The notes under the pieces were generated by a model, which was not told the origin of the DNA, did not search any database, and saw only the letters and a list, made by a program, of their open reading frames with translations. DNA of 64,000 bases from Corynebacterium uterequi (GTDB lineage: Bacteria > Actinomycetota > Actinomycetes > Mycobacteriales > Mycobacteriaceae): contig NZ_CP011546.1 in NCBI RefSeq assembly GCF_001021065.1, forward strand, positions 1,240,001 through 1,304,000, read 5' to 3'. How positions within the stretch are numbered: position 1 is the stretch's first letter; each line of letters starts with the position of its first letter. This document shows positions 40,640 through 49,727 of this stretch, in pieces. The position numbers and the translations under genes are program-made.

Positions 40640-42424
40640 TTACTTCTTGGCCTTACCCGGCTTAGCGTCCACGCCGGTCTCGCGGCGCTGCGCCGCCGGG
40701 ATCGGGGCGGGGGCGTCGGTCAGCGGGTCAACGCCGCCACCGGACTTCGGGAAGGCGATGACGTCGCGGATCGAGTCAAAACCGCCGAGCAGCGAGACGA
40801 TGCGGTCCCAGCCGAAGGCGATGCCGCCGTGCGGCGGGGCGCCGTACTTCATCGCGTCGAGCAGGAAGCCGAACTTCTCCTGCGCCTCCTCGTCGCCGAT
40901 GCCCATGACCTTGAACACCCGCTCCTGAACGTCCCGGCGGTGAATACGGATGGAACCGCCGCCGATTTCGTTGCCGTTGCACACGATGTCGTAGGCGAAG
41001 GCTGTTGCCTCCCCCGGGTTCTCGTCGAACGTATCGAGGTACTCCGGCTTCGGGGAGGTAAAGGCGTGGTGCACGGCGGTCCAGGAGGAGTTGCCGAGAG
41101 CAACGTCGCCCGAGGCGGTGGCGTCAGCCGCCGGCTCGAACAGCGGGGCGTCCACCACCCAGGTGAAGGCCCAATCGCCCTCCTTGATGAGGCCCAGCTT
41201 GCGGGCGATCTCACCGCGCGCCGCGCCGAGCAGCGCCCGGGCGGACTTGGTCTCGCCGGCGGCGAAGAAGATAGCGTCGCCCGGCTTCGCACCGACGTGG
41301 GCGGCGATGCCCTCGCGCTCCGCGTCGGTGATGTTCTTGGCCACCGGGCCGCCCAGGGTGCCATCCTCGGCGATGGTGATGTAGGCCAGGCCCTTGGCAC
41401 CGCGCTGCTTCGCCCATTCCTGCCATGCGTCGAACTGACGGCGCGGCTGGGAGGCGCCGCCCTCCATGACGACGGCGCCGACGTACTCGTTCTGGAACAC
41501 CCGGAAGGTGGTGTCCTTGAAGAACTCGGTGCACTCCGTGATTTCGATGTCGAAGCGCAGGTCCGGCTTGTCCGAACCGTACTTCTTCATCGCCTCCGCG
41601 TAGGTCATCCGCGGGATCGGGGTGGTGATCTCGTAGCCGATGAGCTTCCACAACTCGACGAGGATCTCCTCGGCCAGGGCGATGATGTCGTCCTGGTCAA
41701 CGAAGCTCATCTCCACGTCCAGCTGGGTGAACTCCGGCTGACGGTCGGCGCGGAAGTCCTCATCGCGATAACAGCGGGCGATCTGGTAGTAGCGTTCCAT
41801 GCCGCCCACCATGAGCAGCTGCTTGAACAGCTGCGGCGACTGCGGCAGCGCGTACCACGAACCGGGCTTGAGGCGCGCGGGGACGAGGAAGTCGCGCGCA
41901 CCCTCGGGGGTGGAGCGGGTCAGCGTCGGGGTTTCGATCTCGGCAAAGTCGTGCCCGTCGAGTACCTTGCGGGCGGCGCGGTTGGCCGCCGAGCGCAACC
42001 GCAGGGCCTTGGCCTGGCGCTCGCGGCGCAAGTCCAGGTAGCGGTACTTCAGGCGGGTCTCCTCGCCCACCTCCTGCGACGAGGCGTCTTCCACCTGGAA
42101 CGGCAGGGCGGCGGACTCGTTGAGAACGGTGAGCTCGGAAACGTTGACCTCGATCTCGCCGGAAGCGAGGTTCGGGTTGGTGGAGCCCTCCGGGCGGCGT
42201 TCGACGACGCCGGTGACCTGCACGCAGTACTCGCTGCGCAGGTCGTGGGCCTGCTCGGCGACGTCGGACTCGCGGAAGACGACCTGGGCGAGGCCGGAGC
42301 GGTCACGCAGGTCGATGAAGATCACGCCGCCATGGTCGCGACGGCGAGCAACCCACCCGACGAGGGTGACAGTCTGTCCGGCCAGTTCAGTGCGGAGTTC
42401 GCCCGCGAGGTGTGTTCGAAGCAC
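40640..42424 (-). CDS. aspS: Aspartyl-tRNA synthetase
   Basis: Charges tRNA-Asp; in organisms that use GatCAB for Asn-tRNA it is often non-discriminating. The 594-residue bacterial-type enzyme has the N-terminal OB fold ([23 protein letters not shown]), motif 2 [21 protein letters not shown], the bacterial GAD insertion and motif 3 [15 protein letters not shown]. The C-terminal 30 residues are a variable tail. It is divergent from the metallopeptidase gene across about 105 bp, which must contain both promoters. Confidence 0.97.
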   Translation of the reverse strand: MLRTHLAGELRTELAGQTVTLVGWVARRRDHGGVIFIDLRDRSGLAQVVFRESDVAEQAHDLRSEYCVQVTGVVERRPEGSTNPNLASGEIEVNVSELTVLNESAALPFQVEDASSQEVGEETRLKYRYLDLRRERQAKALRLRSAANRAARKVLDGHDFAEIETPTLTRSTPEGARDFLVPARLKPGSWYALPQSPQLFKQLLMVGGMERYYQIARCYRDEDFRADRQPEFTQLDVEMSFVDQDDIIALAEEILVELWKLIGYEITTPIPRMTYAEAMKKYGSDKPDLRFDIEITECTEFFKDTTFRVFQNEYVGAVVMEGGASQPRRQFDAWQEWAKQRGAKGLAYITIAEDGTLGGPVAKNITDAEREGIAAHVGAKPGDAIFFAAGETKSARALLGAARGEIARKLGLIKEGDWAFTWVVDAPLFEPAADATASGDVALGNSSWTAVHHAFTSPKPEYLDTFDENPGEATAFAYDIVCNGNEIGGGSIRIHRRDVQERVFKVMGIGDEEAQEKFGFLLDAMKYGAPPHGGIAFGWDRIVSLLGGFDSIRDVIAFPKSGGGVDPLTDAPAPIPAAQRRETGVDAKPGKAKK

Positions 42425-42530
42425 GATAGAGATTCGTCCTTTACCAAGAGTGATCGGTAGTGATGTTCCCGGGTAATTCTACCCTGCTGCACCAACCGAT
42501 GACCGGCGGGGCTTATGGTTGAATGTTGAC

Positions 42531-43424
42531 ATGACGTTCAAGGACAACGCGCAACTTGATACCAGCCATGCTCGAGGCTCCGGTAAGGGTAAGGGAATTG
42601 TCCTCGCAGGTGGCGGCGGCATCGGCACTCTGCTGCTCGTCGGCCTCTATCTCCTCATGGGTGGCAGCCCCCAGGGCGCCGGCGACATCCTCATGAGCAA
42701 CCAGGGCACCTGGCAGGATGAGACCGCCTCCGGGGAGACTAGCTTCGAGCATTGCCAGACCGGAGCCGACGCTATGGAGCACGCGGACTGTTTGCTCATT
42801 GGCGCCGGTAACTTCACCGATAAGTTCTGGACGGAGACCCTGCCTGTTCAATTCGGCGCAGAGTACACCCGCCCCTATCAGGTGATCTTCCAAGGTTCAA
42901 CTAATTCCGGCTGCGGCCAGGCGACGTCGGCGACTGGGCCTTTCTATTGTTCCGCGGATACCACCTCTTACTACGACACGTCGTTCTTCTCCCAGCTTGA
43001 GCAGCTGGGCGGGTCCGCCGCCCCGCTGGCGCAGATGTACATCGTCGCCCACGAAATCGGCCACCACGTGCAAACCATCGAGGGAACCATCGGACAGATC
43101 GACTACAACGATCCGGGACCGGAGTCCATGGCCGTGAAGATGGAGCTGCAGGCGGACTGTTACGCGGGCATGGCACTAAGCTCCGCCGACGACGGCGAGA
43201 ACGCCATGCTTGAACCGATCACCCCCGAGCAGGTTCAGGCAGCCATCGACACAGCCCGCGCCGTCGGCGACGACAACATCCAGCGGTACTCCGGCCAGGG
43301 CGTGCGCCCCGACGCGTGGACCCACGGTTCCTCCGAGCAGCGCCAGGAAGCCTTCCTCACAGGCTACGAAAAGCAGTCCATGGCGGCCTGCGACTACCCC
43401 GGATTCGGCCACTACCGGGGCTAA
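42531..43424 (+). CDS. Neutral zinc metallopeptidase, YpfJ family
   Basis: A 297-residue membrane-anchored protease. One membrane helix lies at about residues 23-43, followed by an extracytoplasmic domain with the zinc site HEIGHH at 174-179 and a distal MELQADCYAGM that supplies the third ligand. Four or more Cys suggest disulfides outside the membrane. I use ATG 42531. A TATGGT hexamer 12 nt upstream is a plausible -10, so the mRNA may be nearly leaderless; no ribosome site is visible. The physiological target of this family is unknown. Confidence 0.9.
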   Translation: MTFKDNAQLDTSHARGSGKGKGIVLAGGGGIGTLLLVGLYLLMGGSPQGAGDILMSNQGTWQDETASGETSFEHCQTGADAMEHADCLLIGAGNFTDKFWTETLPVQFGAEYTRPYQVIFQGSTNSGCGQATSATGPFYCSADTTSYYDTSFFSQLEQLGGSAAPLAQMYIVAHEIGHHVQTIEGTIGQIDYNDPGPESMAVKMELQADCYAGMALSSADDGENAMLEPITPEQVQAAIDTARAVGDDNIQRYSGQGVRPDAWTHGSSEQRQEAFLTGYEKQSMAACDYPGFGHYRG

Positions 43425-46162
43425 TCCGGCGTGCTCAGGCCGAGACGTTGGCGTTCGGCGGCGATGATTTGCTCTGCCAGCGCCCGCTCGGACACGTCGA
43501 CGGCGTCGGGAACCTCGGCGGCAGCCGAATCTCGCGCGTAGGCGTCGAAGATCGCCTGCTTCTGGCTGAGTACGTCCATCATTCGCTCATCGACGGTCTC
43601 CACTCCGACGATGCGGTGCACGAGCACCGTCGACGTCTGGCCCATGCGGTGCGCACGCGCCACAGCCTGCGCCTCGATGGATGGCTTGACCTGCGGCTCG
43701 GCGAGAATGACGACGCTCGCCGCCTGGATGTTCAGTCCCGTACCGGCCGCCCCAATCTGCGCAAGCAACACCGAGCCGCCCGGCGCGGAGGCGAGCTCGT
43801 CGACGAGCAGCTGCCGCTTCGCGGGTGCCAGCGCACCCGTGATCGAGCCGATGACACAGCTGCCGAGGAGGCCTTCCAGGCGTTCGAGGACGGGCAGGAA
43901 ATAGGAGAAGATGACGACCTTGCGCCCGTTGTCTGCGGCCTCAGCGACGATGTCTGCGATGCGCCGGGCCTTCGCCGGAACACCGTGGGGTGTGGTCAGC
44001 GCGGCGCGGCGCATGGCCATCCAGTTGCTGTCCGCTACCGCGTCGCGATAATGCTCCTGGTCCGCCGCGTTGAGCTCCACGAAGTCCAGGTGGGCGTTCA
44101 TCTCCGGGAGTTCATCGAGGACATCCGCCTGGTTGCGGCGGAGATACGCCGGTGCGATCCGCTGGCGAAACAGCGTCGCCGGCATGGTGGATTCCTCTTC
44201 GGAGATCAGTGCGGGATTGAGGTAGCGGATCAGCGTGACGAACTCGTGGACGCGGTTCTCGATGGGCGTACCGGTGAGCAGAATCGCGCTCCCGGCGCGT
44301 CCGAGGATCTCCTGCACCGCCACCGAGCGACGAGCCTGTGGGTTTTTCACCATGTGAGCTTCGTCGACGATGACGTATTCGGGGGCGCCGACGAGGTGGT
44401 GCATGGCACGGGCACCGTCGAAGGTCATGATGCAGTAACCGCCTTCGCTGCGCCAGGCGCCGACGATGTCCTCTTTGCCTGTGCCGTGGGCGAGGAATAC
44501 CGGCAGCTGTGTGAAGGCCTCGGCCTCGCGGACCCAGTTGATGGTGACTGCGGCGGGGCAGATGACGAGGATGCGGGTGCGCTCGATGCCGTCGACGGCG
44601 GCGATGTGGGCGCTCGCGGCGAGTGCCTGGATGGTTTTGCCCAAGCCCATCTCGTCGCCGAGGAGTACCTTGCCTTGGACGACGGCGAAACGTGCGCCGA
44701 AGGACTGGTAGCCGCGCAGGCGCAGCCGGGGTTTGAGCAGCGAGGTGTCCAGCTTGAGCGCGCGGATTTTCTCCAGCGTCGGTGTGTCGAGGTCCGTGGA
44801 CTCGCCGCCGGAGAATCCCAGCAGTTCGGCGAGCAGGGCCTGGTAGTCGGCCGGGCGGGAGCGGTAGTCCTCCCATAGTTCGTCGTCGGAGCGCCGGTGC
44901 CGCGCACCTCGGGCGTCGAGCACCGTGGGGTTGGCGCCGGCCCAGGCCAGGTCGTCGAGGAATTGGCTGACCGGTGCCGGACTGGAGGCAGCGATGAGCC
45001 AGACGGCTCCGTCAGCGATAGGGGAAGCGCGCAGCCCCACGGCGGTGAGGTCTGCGAACTCGGTGGCGTAGGCGTGGATCCGGTTGCGTCGGGCGATCTG
45101 CTCGTCGTCGAGGCGCACGGAGTGTTCGTACTGGGTGAGGACGCTGAGCAGGGCGAGTGCCGGTCGGCACCGGGTGTCTCCGATGCTCTTGCCTCCCCCG
45201 CTGGCGGCCGCCGCCTCGGCGAGCATAGTTTCGGCGGCGGCTTTCAACCGGGTGGCGCTGCGCTCGCCGACGCCGCGCGCCCTCATGAGGGTGTGTTCGC
45301 GGGCGTCGAGGACGTCGAGGACGCTGGTGATATTGATCTCGGCGAGGCCTTCGGTGCGCAGTCTGTCGGCCGTCACCTCCCGCAGGCGTTCTACCTCCAT
45401 GGCGGCGAGCAAAGTTCGGCCGCGGCGACGGGTCAGCTGGTTGAGGTGCTCGGTGGCTTGGTCGCGCAGGGCTTCCAGGGACAGGGGGTTGCTGCGGGTG
45501 CGTCGCGCGTTGTCGAGGATGGTCGCCGCTTGGGTCACCTTCGCCGGGTCGAGGGGTTCGAGGTGGGACAAGGTGGAACCGAGCACGATACGAATTGCCT
45601 GCTGCGCTACCCGGCGCTGCTCGGCCGACAGGACACCATCGGTGGCGAACACATCGACGCCGTGGCGGGCGGCCTCCTGCGCCTTGTCCAGCCGGGCGAT
45701 AATGGGGGCGACGGCGTCGTCGATCTGCGCGCGCTCGACGGTGCGCACCGCGCTCTCTAGCCGGCGGGCGGCCACTTGGCCGTCGGCGACCCGGGAGCCG
45801 GCGCCCAGGAGCCGGGCGAAAAACGACGGTGCCGCCGGCTTGGATTCGTTGATGAGTTGGGTGAGGTCGGCGGGTTCGATGTGGGCGGTGCGTCCGTCAA
45901 GCTTCTTCAACATTTTCCTGGCGGTCTTCACCTCGCGACTGGCGAAGAAGTCCTCCGGCCAGAGGATGTCTCGCTGGTCGATCACCGTGAACGTGCCGAG
46001 CTTATCGCTCACCCGCGAGATGCCGTCGATCCGCGGCAAGCCCGGCGCGGTGGCAATGCGCTCGATGCGGGTAGTGAGGTTCCCGACGGTCTTAAGCTGC
46101 TGGACGGCCCTTTCGGCCTGGTGGTGAAGGGTAGCTAGTTCCTGACGGCTGAAATCGCTCAC
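43421..46162 (-). CDS. SNF2-family DEAD/DEAH-box helicase
   Basis: A 913-residue Swi2/Snf2-type ATPase. Residues 1 to about 470 are an unrecognised, helix-rich extension that includes RARGVGERSATRLKAAAETML, a possible helix-hairpin-helix. Walker A reads LGDEMGLGKTIQAL near residue 500, the DEAH box VDEAHMVKNP near 597, then LLTGTPIENRVHEF, and the C-terminal motif VI is VARAHRMGQTSTVLVHRIV. It would translocate on double-stranded DNA and remodel bound proteins. Its stop overlaps the converging metallopeptidase stop by 4 nt, and it is divergent from the HEPN/CBS-like gene over 40 bp. Role unknown: repair, chromatin remodelling or defence. Confidence 0.88.
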   Translation of the reverse strand: MSDFSRQELATLHHQAERAVQQLKTVGNLTTRIERIATAPGLPRIDGISRVSDKLGTFTVIDQRDILWPEDFFASREVKTARKMLKKLDGRTAHIEPADLTQLINESKPAAPSFFARLLGAGSRVADGQVAARRLESAVRTVERAQIDDAVAPIIARLDKAQEAARHGVDVFATDGVLSAEQRRVAQQAIRIVLGSTLSHLEPLDPAKVTQAATILDNARRTRSNPLSLEALRDQATEHLNQLTRRRGRTLLAAMEVERLREVTADRLRTEGLAEINITSVLDVLDAREHTLMRARGVGERSATRLKAAAETMLAEAAAASGGGKSIGDTRCRPALALLSVLTQYEHSVRLDDEQIARRNRIHAYATEFADLTAVGLRASPIADGAVWLIAASSPAPVSQFLDDLAWAGANPTVLDARGARHRRSDDELWEDYRSRPADYQALLAELLGFSGGESTDLDTPTLEKIRALKLDTSLLKPRLRLRGYQSFGARFAVVQGKVLLGDEMGLGKTIQALAASAHIAAVDGIERTRILVICPAAVTINWVREAEAFTQLPVFLAHGTGKEDIVGAWRSEGGYCIMTFDGARAMHHLVGAPEYVIVDEAHMVKNPQARRSVAVQEILGRAGSAILLTGTPIENRVHEFVTLIRYLNPALISEEESTMPATLFRQRIAPAYLRRNQADVLDELPEMNAHLDFVELNAADQEHYRDAVADSNWMAMRRAALTTPHGVPAKARRIADIVAEAADNGRKVVIFSYFLPVLERLEGLLGSCVIGSITGALAPAKRQLLVDELASAPGGSVLLAQIGAAGTGLNIQAASVVILAEPQVKPSIEAQAVARAHRMGQTSTVLVHRIVGVETVDERMMDVLSQKQAIFDAYARDSAAAEVPDAVDVSERALAEQIIAAERQRLGLSTPD

Positions 46163-46202
46163 TCATCGTATTTTGCCCGATGCATTCCGTAGTCTGGGGC
46201 TT

Positions 46203-46970
46203 ATGACCACCCACGGTTGCACCCACCGCCCGGATGTCACCCCGGCGACGCGGTTCCTTGCCGCGTTTAATTCCATTGAGCAGTACTTACGATCCGCAAT
46301 GTCGGCCAAGGACAATGGGAGTATCGGGGCCATCGCCCACCAGGCAGAGAAGGCAGGGTTGCTGTCCCCGCAGCAGAATGCGGACTTCCAGGAGTATCGG
46401 GAGCTTCGCAATGCCATTACGCATGGCGAGTACCGGGATTTCCGGCCGATCGCGGATCCGCGAGAGGATGTCATCGCCGAAATCGAGCGCTTGGCTCACG
46501 ACATCATTAACCAGCCGGAGCTCCACGCGGCAGCCCGCTTAGACAGCCTCCCGCGGCAAATCGTCCGCGTGTTTCACCCGGATGACTCGGCCAGCGAGGT
46601 GTTGGACGTGGTACGCACGTCCGGCATCTCCCAGTTCCCCATCTATGAGCGCAAAACCTACGTTGGGCTGTTGACGACGGATGCGATCGCCAAGTGGGTG
46701 TCCGTGGACTATCGAGACGACGGCCGGCTGGACGCGAGGACCGTCAGTGACATCCTTGATTACGCCGGGGACGCGGATTGGGCGGTGTTTCTCCCCCGGA
46801 GCGCGAGCCTGTCGGATGCACTGGCGGCGTTGACGACGTCGTGGGGTGCGCAGCTTCCCCGCGCGGTGATTGCGACGCAGGATGGGCGCCGCAATCAGCG
46901 CCCCGTGCGGGTGATCAGCGGTGCCGACATCGCGCTGCTCATGATGGCGGTGAATAGCCACCGCCGCTAG
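46203..46970 (+). CDS. Protein with HEPN-like motif and CBS-like region
   Basis: A 255-residue soluble protein. Residues 1-105 are helical, with EYRELRNAITHGEY; RNAITH at 69-74 fits the Rx4-6H motif of HEPN domains. Residues 118-250 look like a CBS pair: LPRQIVRVFHPDDSASEVLDVV, ISQFPIYERKTYVGLLTTDAI, then a second repeat ending VISGADIALLM. HEPN proteins are often RNases or toxins, and CBS pairs sense adenosyl nucleotides, so a nucleotide-controlled RNase is one possibility. I use ATG 46203; TAGTCT ends 7 nt upstream, so the transcript is probably leaderless. Both domain calls are by eye. Confidence 0.62.
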   Translation: MTTHGCTHRPDVTPATRFLAAFNSIEQYLRSAMSAKDNGSIGAIAHQAEKAGLLSPQQNADFQEYRELRNAITHGEYRDFRPIADPREDVIAEIERLAHDIINQPELHAAARLDSLPRQIVRVFHPDDSASEVLDVVRTSGISQFPIYERKTYVGLLTTDAIAKWVSVDYRDDGRLDARTVSDILDYAGDADWAVFLPRSASLSDALAALTTSWGAQLPRAVIATQDGRRNQRPVRVISGADIALLMMAVNSHRR

Positions 46971-46973
46971 TTG

Positions 46974-47003
46974 TTGACACGTCACATAGGTTTGTGCCAT
47001 ACT
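46974..47003 (+). promoter_or_regulatory. Sigma-A type promoter of the monooxygenase pair
   Basis: A perfect -35 TTGACA (46974-46979) and CATACT (46998-47003), spaced 18 bp, precede the flavin monooxygenase gene by about 38 nt. AGGAG follows as the ribosome site 5 nt before its ATG. A consensus -35 is rare in this GC-rich DNA. TGACACGTCA overlapping the -35 is nearly self-complementary and could be an operator. Confidence 0.65.
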
Positions 47004-47041
47004 GACTCCATCAACGAAAACCCTCACTATTAGGAGACCTC

Positions 47042-48169
47042 ATGCAGTTCGGCATCTTCTCCATCGGAGACGTCACTCCCGATCCGACGACCGGCACCAC
47101 CCCCACCGAAGCCGAGCGGATCCAGGCTATGACCGCCATCGCCCTCAAGGCCGAGGAGGTGGGACTCGACGTCTTCGCCACCGGCGAACACCACAACCCG
47201 CCCTTCGTCCCCTCGTCTCCCACCACGCACCTGGGCTACATCGCGGCGAAGACCGAGAAACTCAAGCTCTCCACCGCCACCACCCTCATCACCACCAACG
47301 ACCCGGTGAAGATCGCCGAGGATTACGCCTTCCTCCAGCACCTCTCCGGCGGGCGCGTGGATCTCATGATGGGTCGCGGCAACACCGGCCCGGTTTACCC
47401 GTGGTTCGGCAAGGACATCCGCCAGGGCATCCCGCTAGCCATCGAAAACTACCACCTGCTGCGCCGGCTGTGGCGCGACAAGGTAGTCAATTGGCAGGGC
47501 AAGTTCCGCACCCCGCTTCAGGGCTACACCTCCACTCCGTGGCCGCTCGACGACGTAGCCCCCTTCGTCTGGCACGGTTCCATCCGCTCCGTAGAGATCG
47601 CCGAGCAGGCCGCCTTCTACGGTGACGGCTTCTTCCACAACAACATCTTCTGGAACAAGGAGCACACGGCGAAGATGGTCAACATCTACCGCCGCCGCTT
47701 CGAAAAGTACGGGCACGGCCAGGCCGATCAGGCCATTGTCGGACTCGGCGGCCAATTCTACGTCGCCGACACCGAGGAACAGGCCAAGAAGGAATTCCGC
47801 CCCTACTTCGATAACGCCCCCGTCTACGGCCACGGCCCGAGCCTGGAAGACTTCACGGAGATGACCCCGCTCACCGTCGGCACCGCCGAGCAGGTCATCG
47901 AGCGCACCCTCTCCTTCGCCGACTGGGTGGGCGACTACCAGCGCCAGCTCTTCCTCATCGACCACGCCGGCCTCCCGCTTGAAGTGGTGCTCAACCAGAT
48001 TGAGATCCTCGGCCGGGATATCGTCCCTGAGCTGCGTCGACGCATGGAAGCCCGGCGTCCCGACCACGTGCCCAGCGATCCGCCGACCCACGCCTCGCTC
48101 GTCGCCGCCCGCGCGGACAACCCGAATCACCCGCACTTCCTGGTCGCCCCCGGCCAGGCCGACGCCTAA
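47042..48169 (+). CDS. LLM-class flavin-dependent monooxygenase, CE1758 type
   Basis: A 375-residue luciferase-like TIM-barrel enzyme that would use reduced FMN to oxygenate an unknown small molecule. Family features are MQFGIFSIGDV at the start, GLDVFATGEHHNPPF, LSGGRVDLMMGRGNTGPVYPWFG and DGFFHNNIFW. It closely fits the group first named after C. efficiens CE1758. It is followed after 12 nt by its NAD(P)H:FMN reductase partner, forming a two-component system. It has a strong promoter of its own. Confidence 0.88.
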   Translation: MQFGIFSIGDVTPDPTTGTTPTEAERIQAMTAIALKAEEVGLDVFATGEHHNPPFVPSSPTTHLGYIAAKTEKLKLSTATTLITTNDPVKIAEDYAFLQHLSGGRVDLMMGRGNTGPVYPWFGKDIRQGIPLAIENYHLLRRLWRDKVVNWQGKFRTPLQGYTSTPWPLDDVAPFVWHGSIRSVEIAEQAAFYGDGFFHNNIFWNKEHTAKMVNIYRRRFEKYGHGQADQAIVGLGGQFYVADTEEQAKKEFRPYFDNAPVYGHGPSLEDFTEMTPLTVGTAEQVIERTLSFADWVGDYQRQLFLIDHAGLPLEVVLNQIEILGRDIVPELRRRMEARRPDHVPSDPPTHASLVAARADNPNHPHFLVAPGQADA

Positions 48170-48181
48170 GGGGCCGCACCC

Positions 48182-48847
48182 ATGTCCCGCACCCTTGTTG
48201 CCATCACCGCCGGCCTGTCGACCCCCTCGACCTCCCGGCAGATCTCCGACACCATCGTGGACGCGGTGACCAGTGCCGTCACTGCCCGCGGTGAAGGGCT
48301 CGACGTCACCACCATCGAGGTCCGCGAGCTCATCAACGACCTCGCACAGGTGTTCACCACCGGCATCCCTAGCCCGCGGCTCGACGAAGTCAAGCGCACC
48401 ATCTCCGACGCTGACGGCGTCGTCGTTGTCACTCCCATCTTCAAGGCCAACTACTCCGGCCTGCTCAAGATGTTCTTCGACGCGCTCGACCAGGATGCCC
48501 TCAACGGCATGCCGACGATTATCGCCGCCACCGCCGGCACCGCCCGGCACTCCCTGGCCACAGAGTACGGGCTGCGCCCGTTGCTCACCTACATGCGTGC
48601 CGTCGTCGTACCGACGTCGCTCTTCGCCGCCACCGATGACTTCGGTGGGGCGGAAGGCGCCGAGTTCGAGCACCGCGTCGCCCGCGCCGCAGGCGAGCTC
48701 GCCACCCTCATGGTCGATGCCGGCAGCTACTCCCCCGGCTTCGGCGGCGCCACGGTGGAGGCTGAGCGTCGGCCCCGCCGCTCCGGCGTCGACCTCGACG
48801 AGCCGGTGACCTCCTTCGCCGACCTGCTCAAGCACTACGGCGGATAG
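48182..48847 (+). CDS. NAD(P)H-dependent FMN reductase, CE1759 type
   Basis: A 221-residue flavodoxin-fold reductase that would supply FMNH2 to the preceding monooxygenase. The phosphate-binding start TAGLSTPSTSRQISDTIVDAV, the PIFKANYSGLLKMFFDALD segment and the GTARHSLATEYGLRPLL loop are typical of the MsuE/CE1759 group. The last 40 residues or so are a family-specific extension. ATG follows AAGGGGC. Confidence 0.9.
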   Translation: MSRTLVAITAGLSTPSTSRQISDTIVDAVTSAVTARGEGLDVTTIEVRELINDLAQVFTTGIPSPRLDEVKRTISDADGVVVVTPIFKANYSGLLKMFFDALDQDALNGMPTIIAATAGTARHSLATEYGLRPLLTYMRAVVVPTSLFAATDDFGGAEGAEFEHRVARAAGELATLMVDAGSYSPGFGGATVEAERRPRRSGVDLDEPVTSFADLLKHYGG

Positions 48848-48848
48848 C

Positions 48849-48872
48849 CGTGGCCGGCATCCGCCGGCCACG
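48849..48872. terminator. GC-rich hairpin between convergent genes
   Basis: Arms CGTGGCCGG (48849-48857) and CCGGCCACG (48864-48872) form a 9-bp stem directly after the reductase stop, followed by two further GGCCACG copies. No T-run follows on either side, so termination may be weak or Rho-assisted. It lies before the converging hydrolase gene. Confidence 0.5.
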
Positions 48873-48917
48873 AGGCAACGGACGGCCACGGGGCAAACGA
48901 CAGCCACGAAAAGTGAG

Positions 48918-49715
48918 CTACGCGGTGACCGTGAGGCCCTCGCGAGCGACCGACAGCTCACCGCTGAAGGTCGCTGCGGCCCGCTCCCGCGAGGCCTCCC
49001 CATCCCCCGGATGAGCGAAGTGCGTCAAGACTAGGTGCTTGACACCAACCTCAGTGGCGATCTCTCCCGCCAGCCGCGGAGTGAGGTGACCATGGGCCGC
49101 CATGGCCCGCTCGGTCTCCTCATTGGACTCCAAGTAGGTGGCCTCACTGACGAACACGTCAGCTTCGGCAGCCGCGGCACGAAGGCCGGGACAGTCACCC
49201 GTATCCGAGCTCCACACCAAGGACTTGCCATCACGCTCAAAGCGCAGGCTAGCCGAGGTAACCGCATGGCGCGCCGCAAAGGTCACCAGCTCCGTACTGT
49301 CAATCTCGTAGCGGGTATCCCCATCAATCGCCATCTCTCGAATGTCGAAGGCTTGATCGATGGGGCTGACCATCGTCGGCAGCGTCGGGATCCCATACAG
49401 CGTGTCAAAGGCCTCCAGGCGATGCCGTTCCCCTGCCGGGATGTACAGCGGAATCCGCGGCAGAACGTCCGGGAAGGTCCACCGGTAAGCCCACGCCATA
49501 ATGTCCAGCGAGTGGTCCGCGTGCAGGTGCGTCAGCACAATGCCGCGCAGCTCATCGAGAGCGTGCTCCTTATAGAAGGTCAGCAGCGAGCCCGGGCCGG
49601 CGTCCACGAGGATGACGCCCGTCTCGCCGCTCACCAGGTAGGACGAGGCAGAACCGTGCGCGCTCGGGGCCGTCGCGCCGGCACCCAGCACACTCAGTGA
49701 GAAATTCTCAGCCAT
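48918..49715 (-). CDS. Metallo-beta-lactamase-fold hydrolase (RNase Z/phosphodiesterase-like)
   Basis: A 265-residue cytoplasmic enzyme with the MBL metal motif HLHADH at 63-68, preceded by ILVDAGPGS, and later SSDTGDCPG, VSEATY, HGHLTPRLAGEIA and LTHFAHP. The order resembles the RNase Z, cyclic-nucleotide phosphodiesterase and PhnP branch rather than glyoxalase II. It follows the ABC ATPase by 12 nt, as the last gene of SBP-permease-permease-ATPase-hydrolase. This suggests that it acts on the imported compound, perhaps a phosphodiester. Substrate not known. Confidence 0.78.
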   Translation of the reverse strand: MAENFSLSVLGAGATAPSAHGSASSYLVSGETGVILVDAGPGSLLTFYKEHALDELRGIVLTHLHADHSLDIMAWAYRWTFPDVLPRIPLYIPAGERHRLEAFDTLYGIPTLPTMVSPIDQAFDIREMAIDGDTRYEIDSTELVTFAARHAVTSASLRFERDGKSLVWSSDTGDCPGLRAAAAEADVFVSEATYLESNEETERAMAAHGHLTPRLAGEIATEVGVKHLVLTHFAHPGDGEASRERAAATFSGELSVAREGLTVTA

Positions 49716-49727
49716 GCTTCCGCCCGC

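Noticed and set aside
48849..48905. GGCCACG copies after the FMN reductase gene as a short CRISPR-like array.
   Set aside because: Only three imperfect 7-13 bp copies with 5-10 bp gaps are present; no spacers of regular size and no cas gene.
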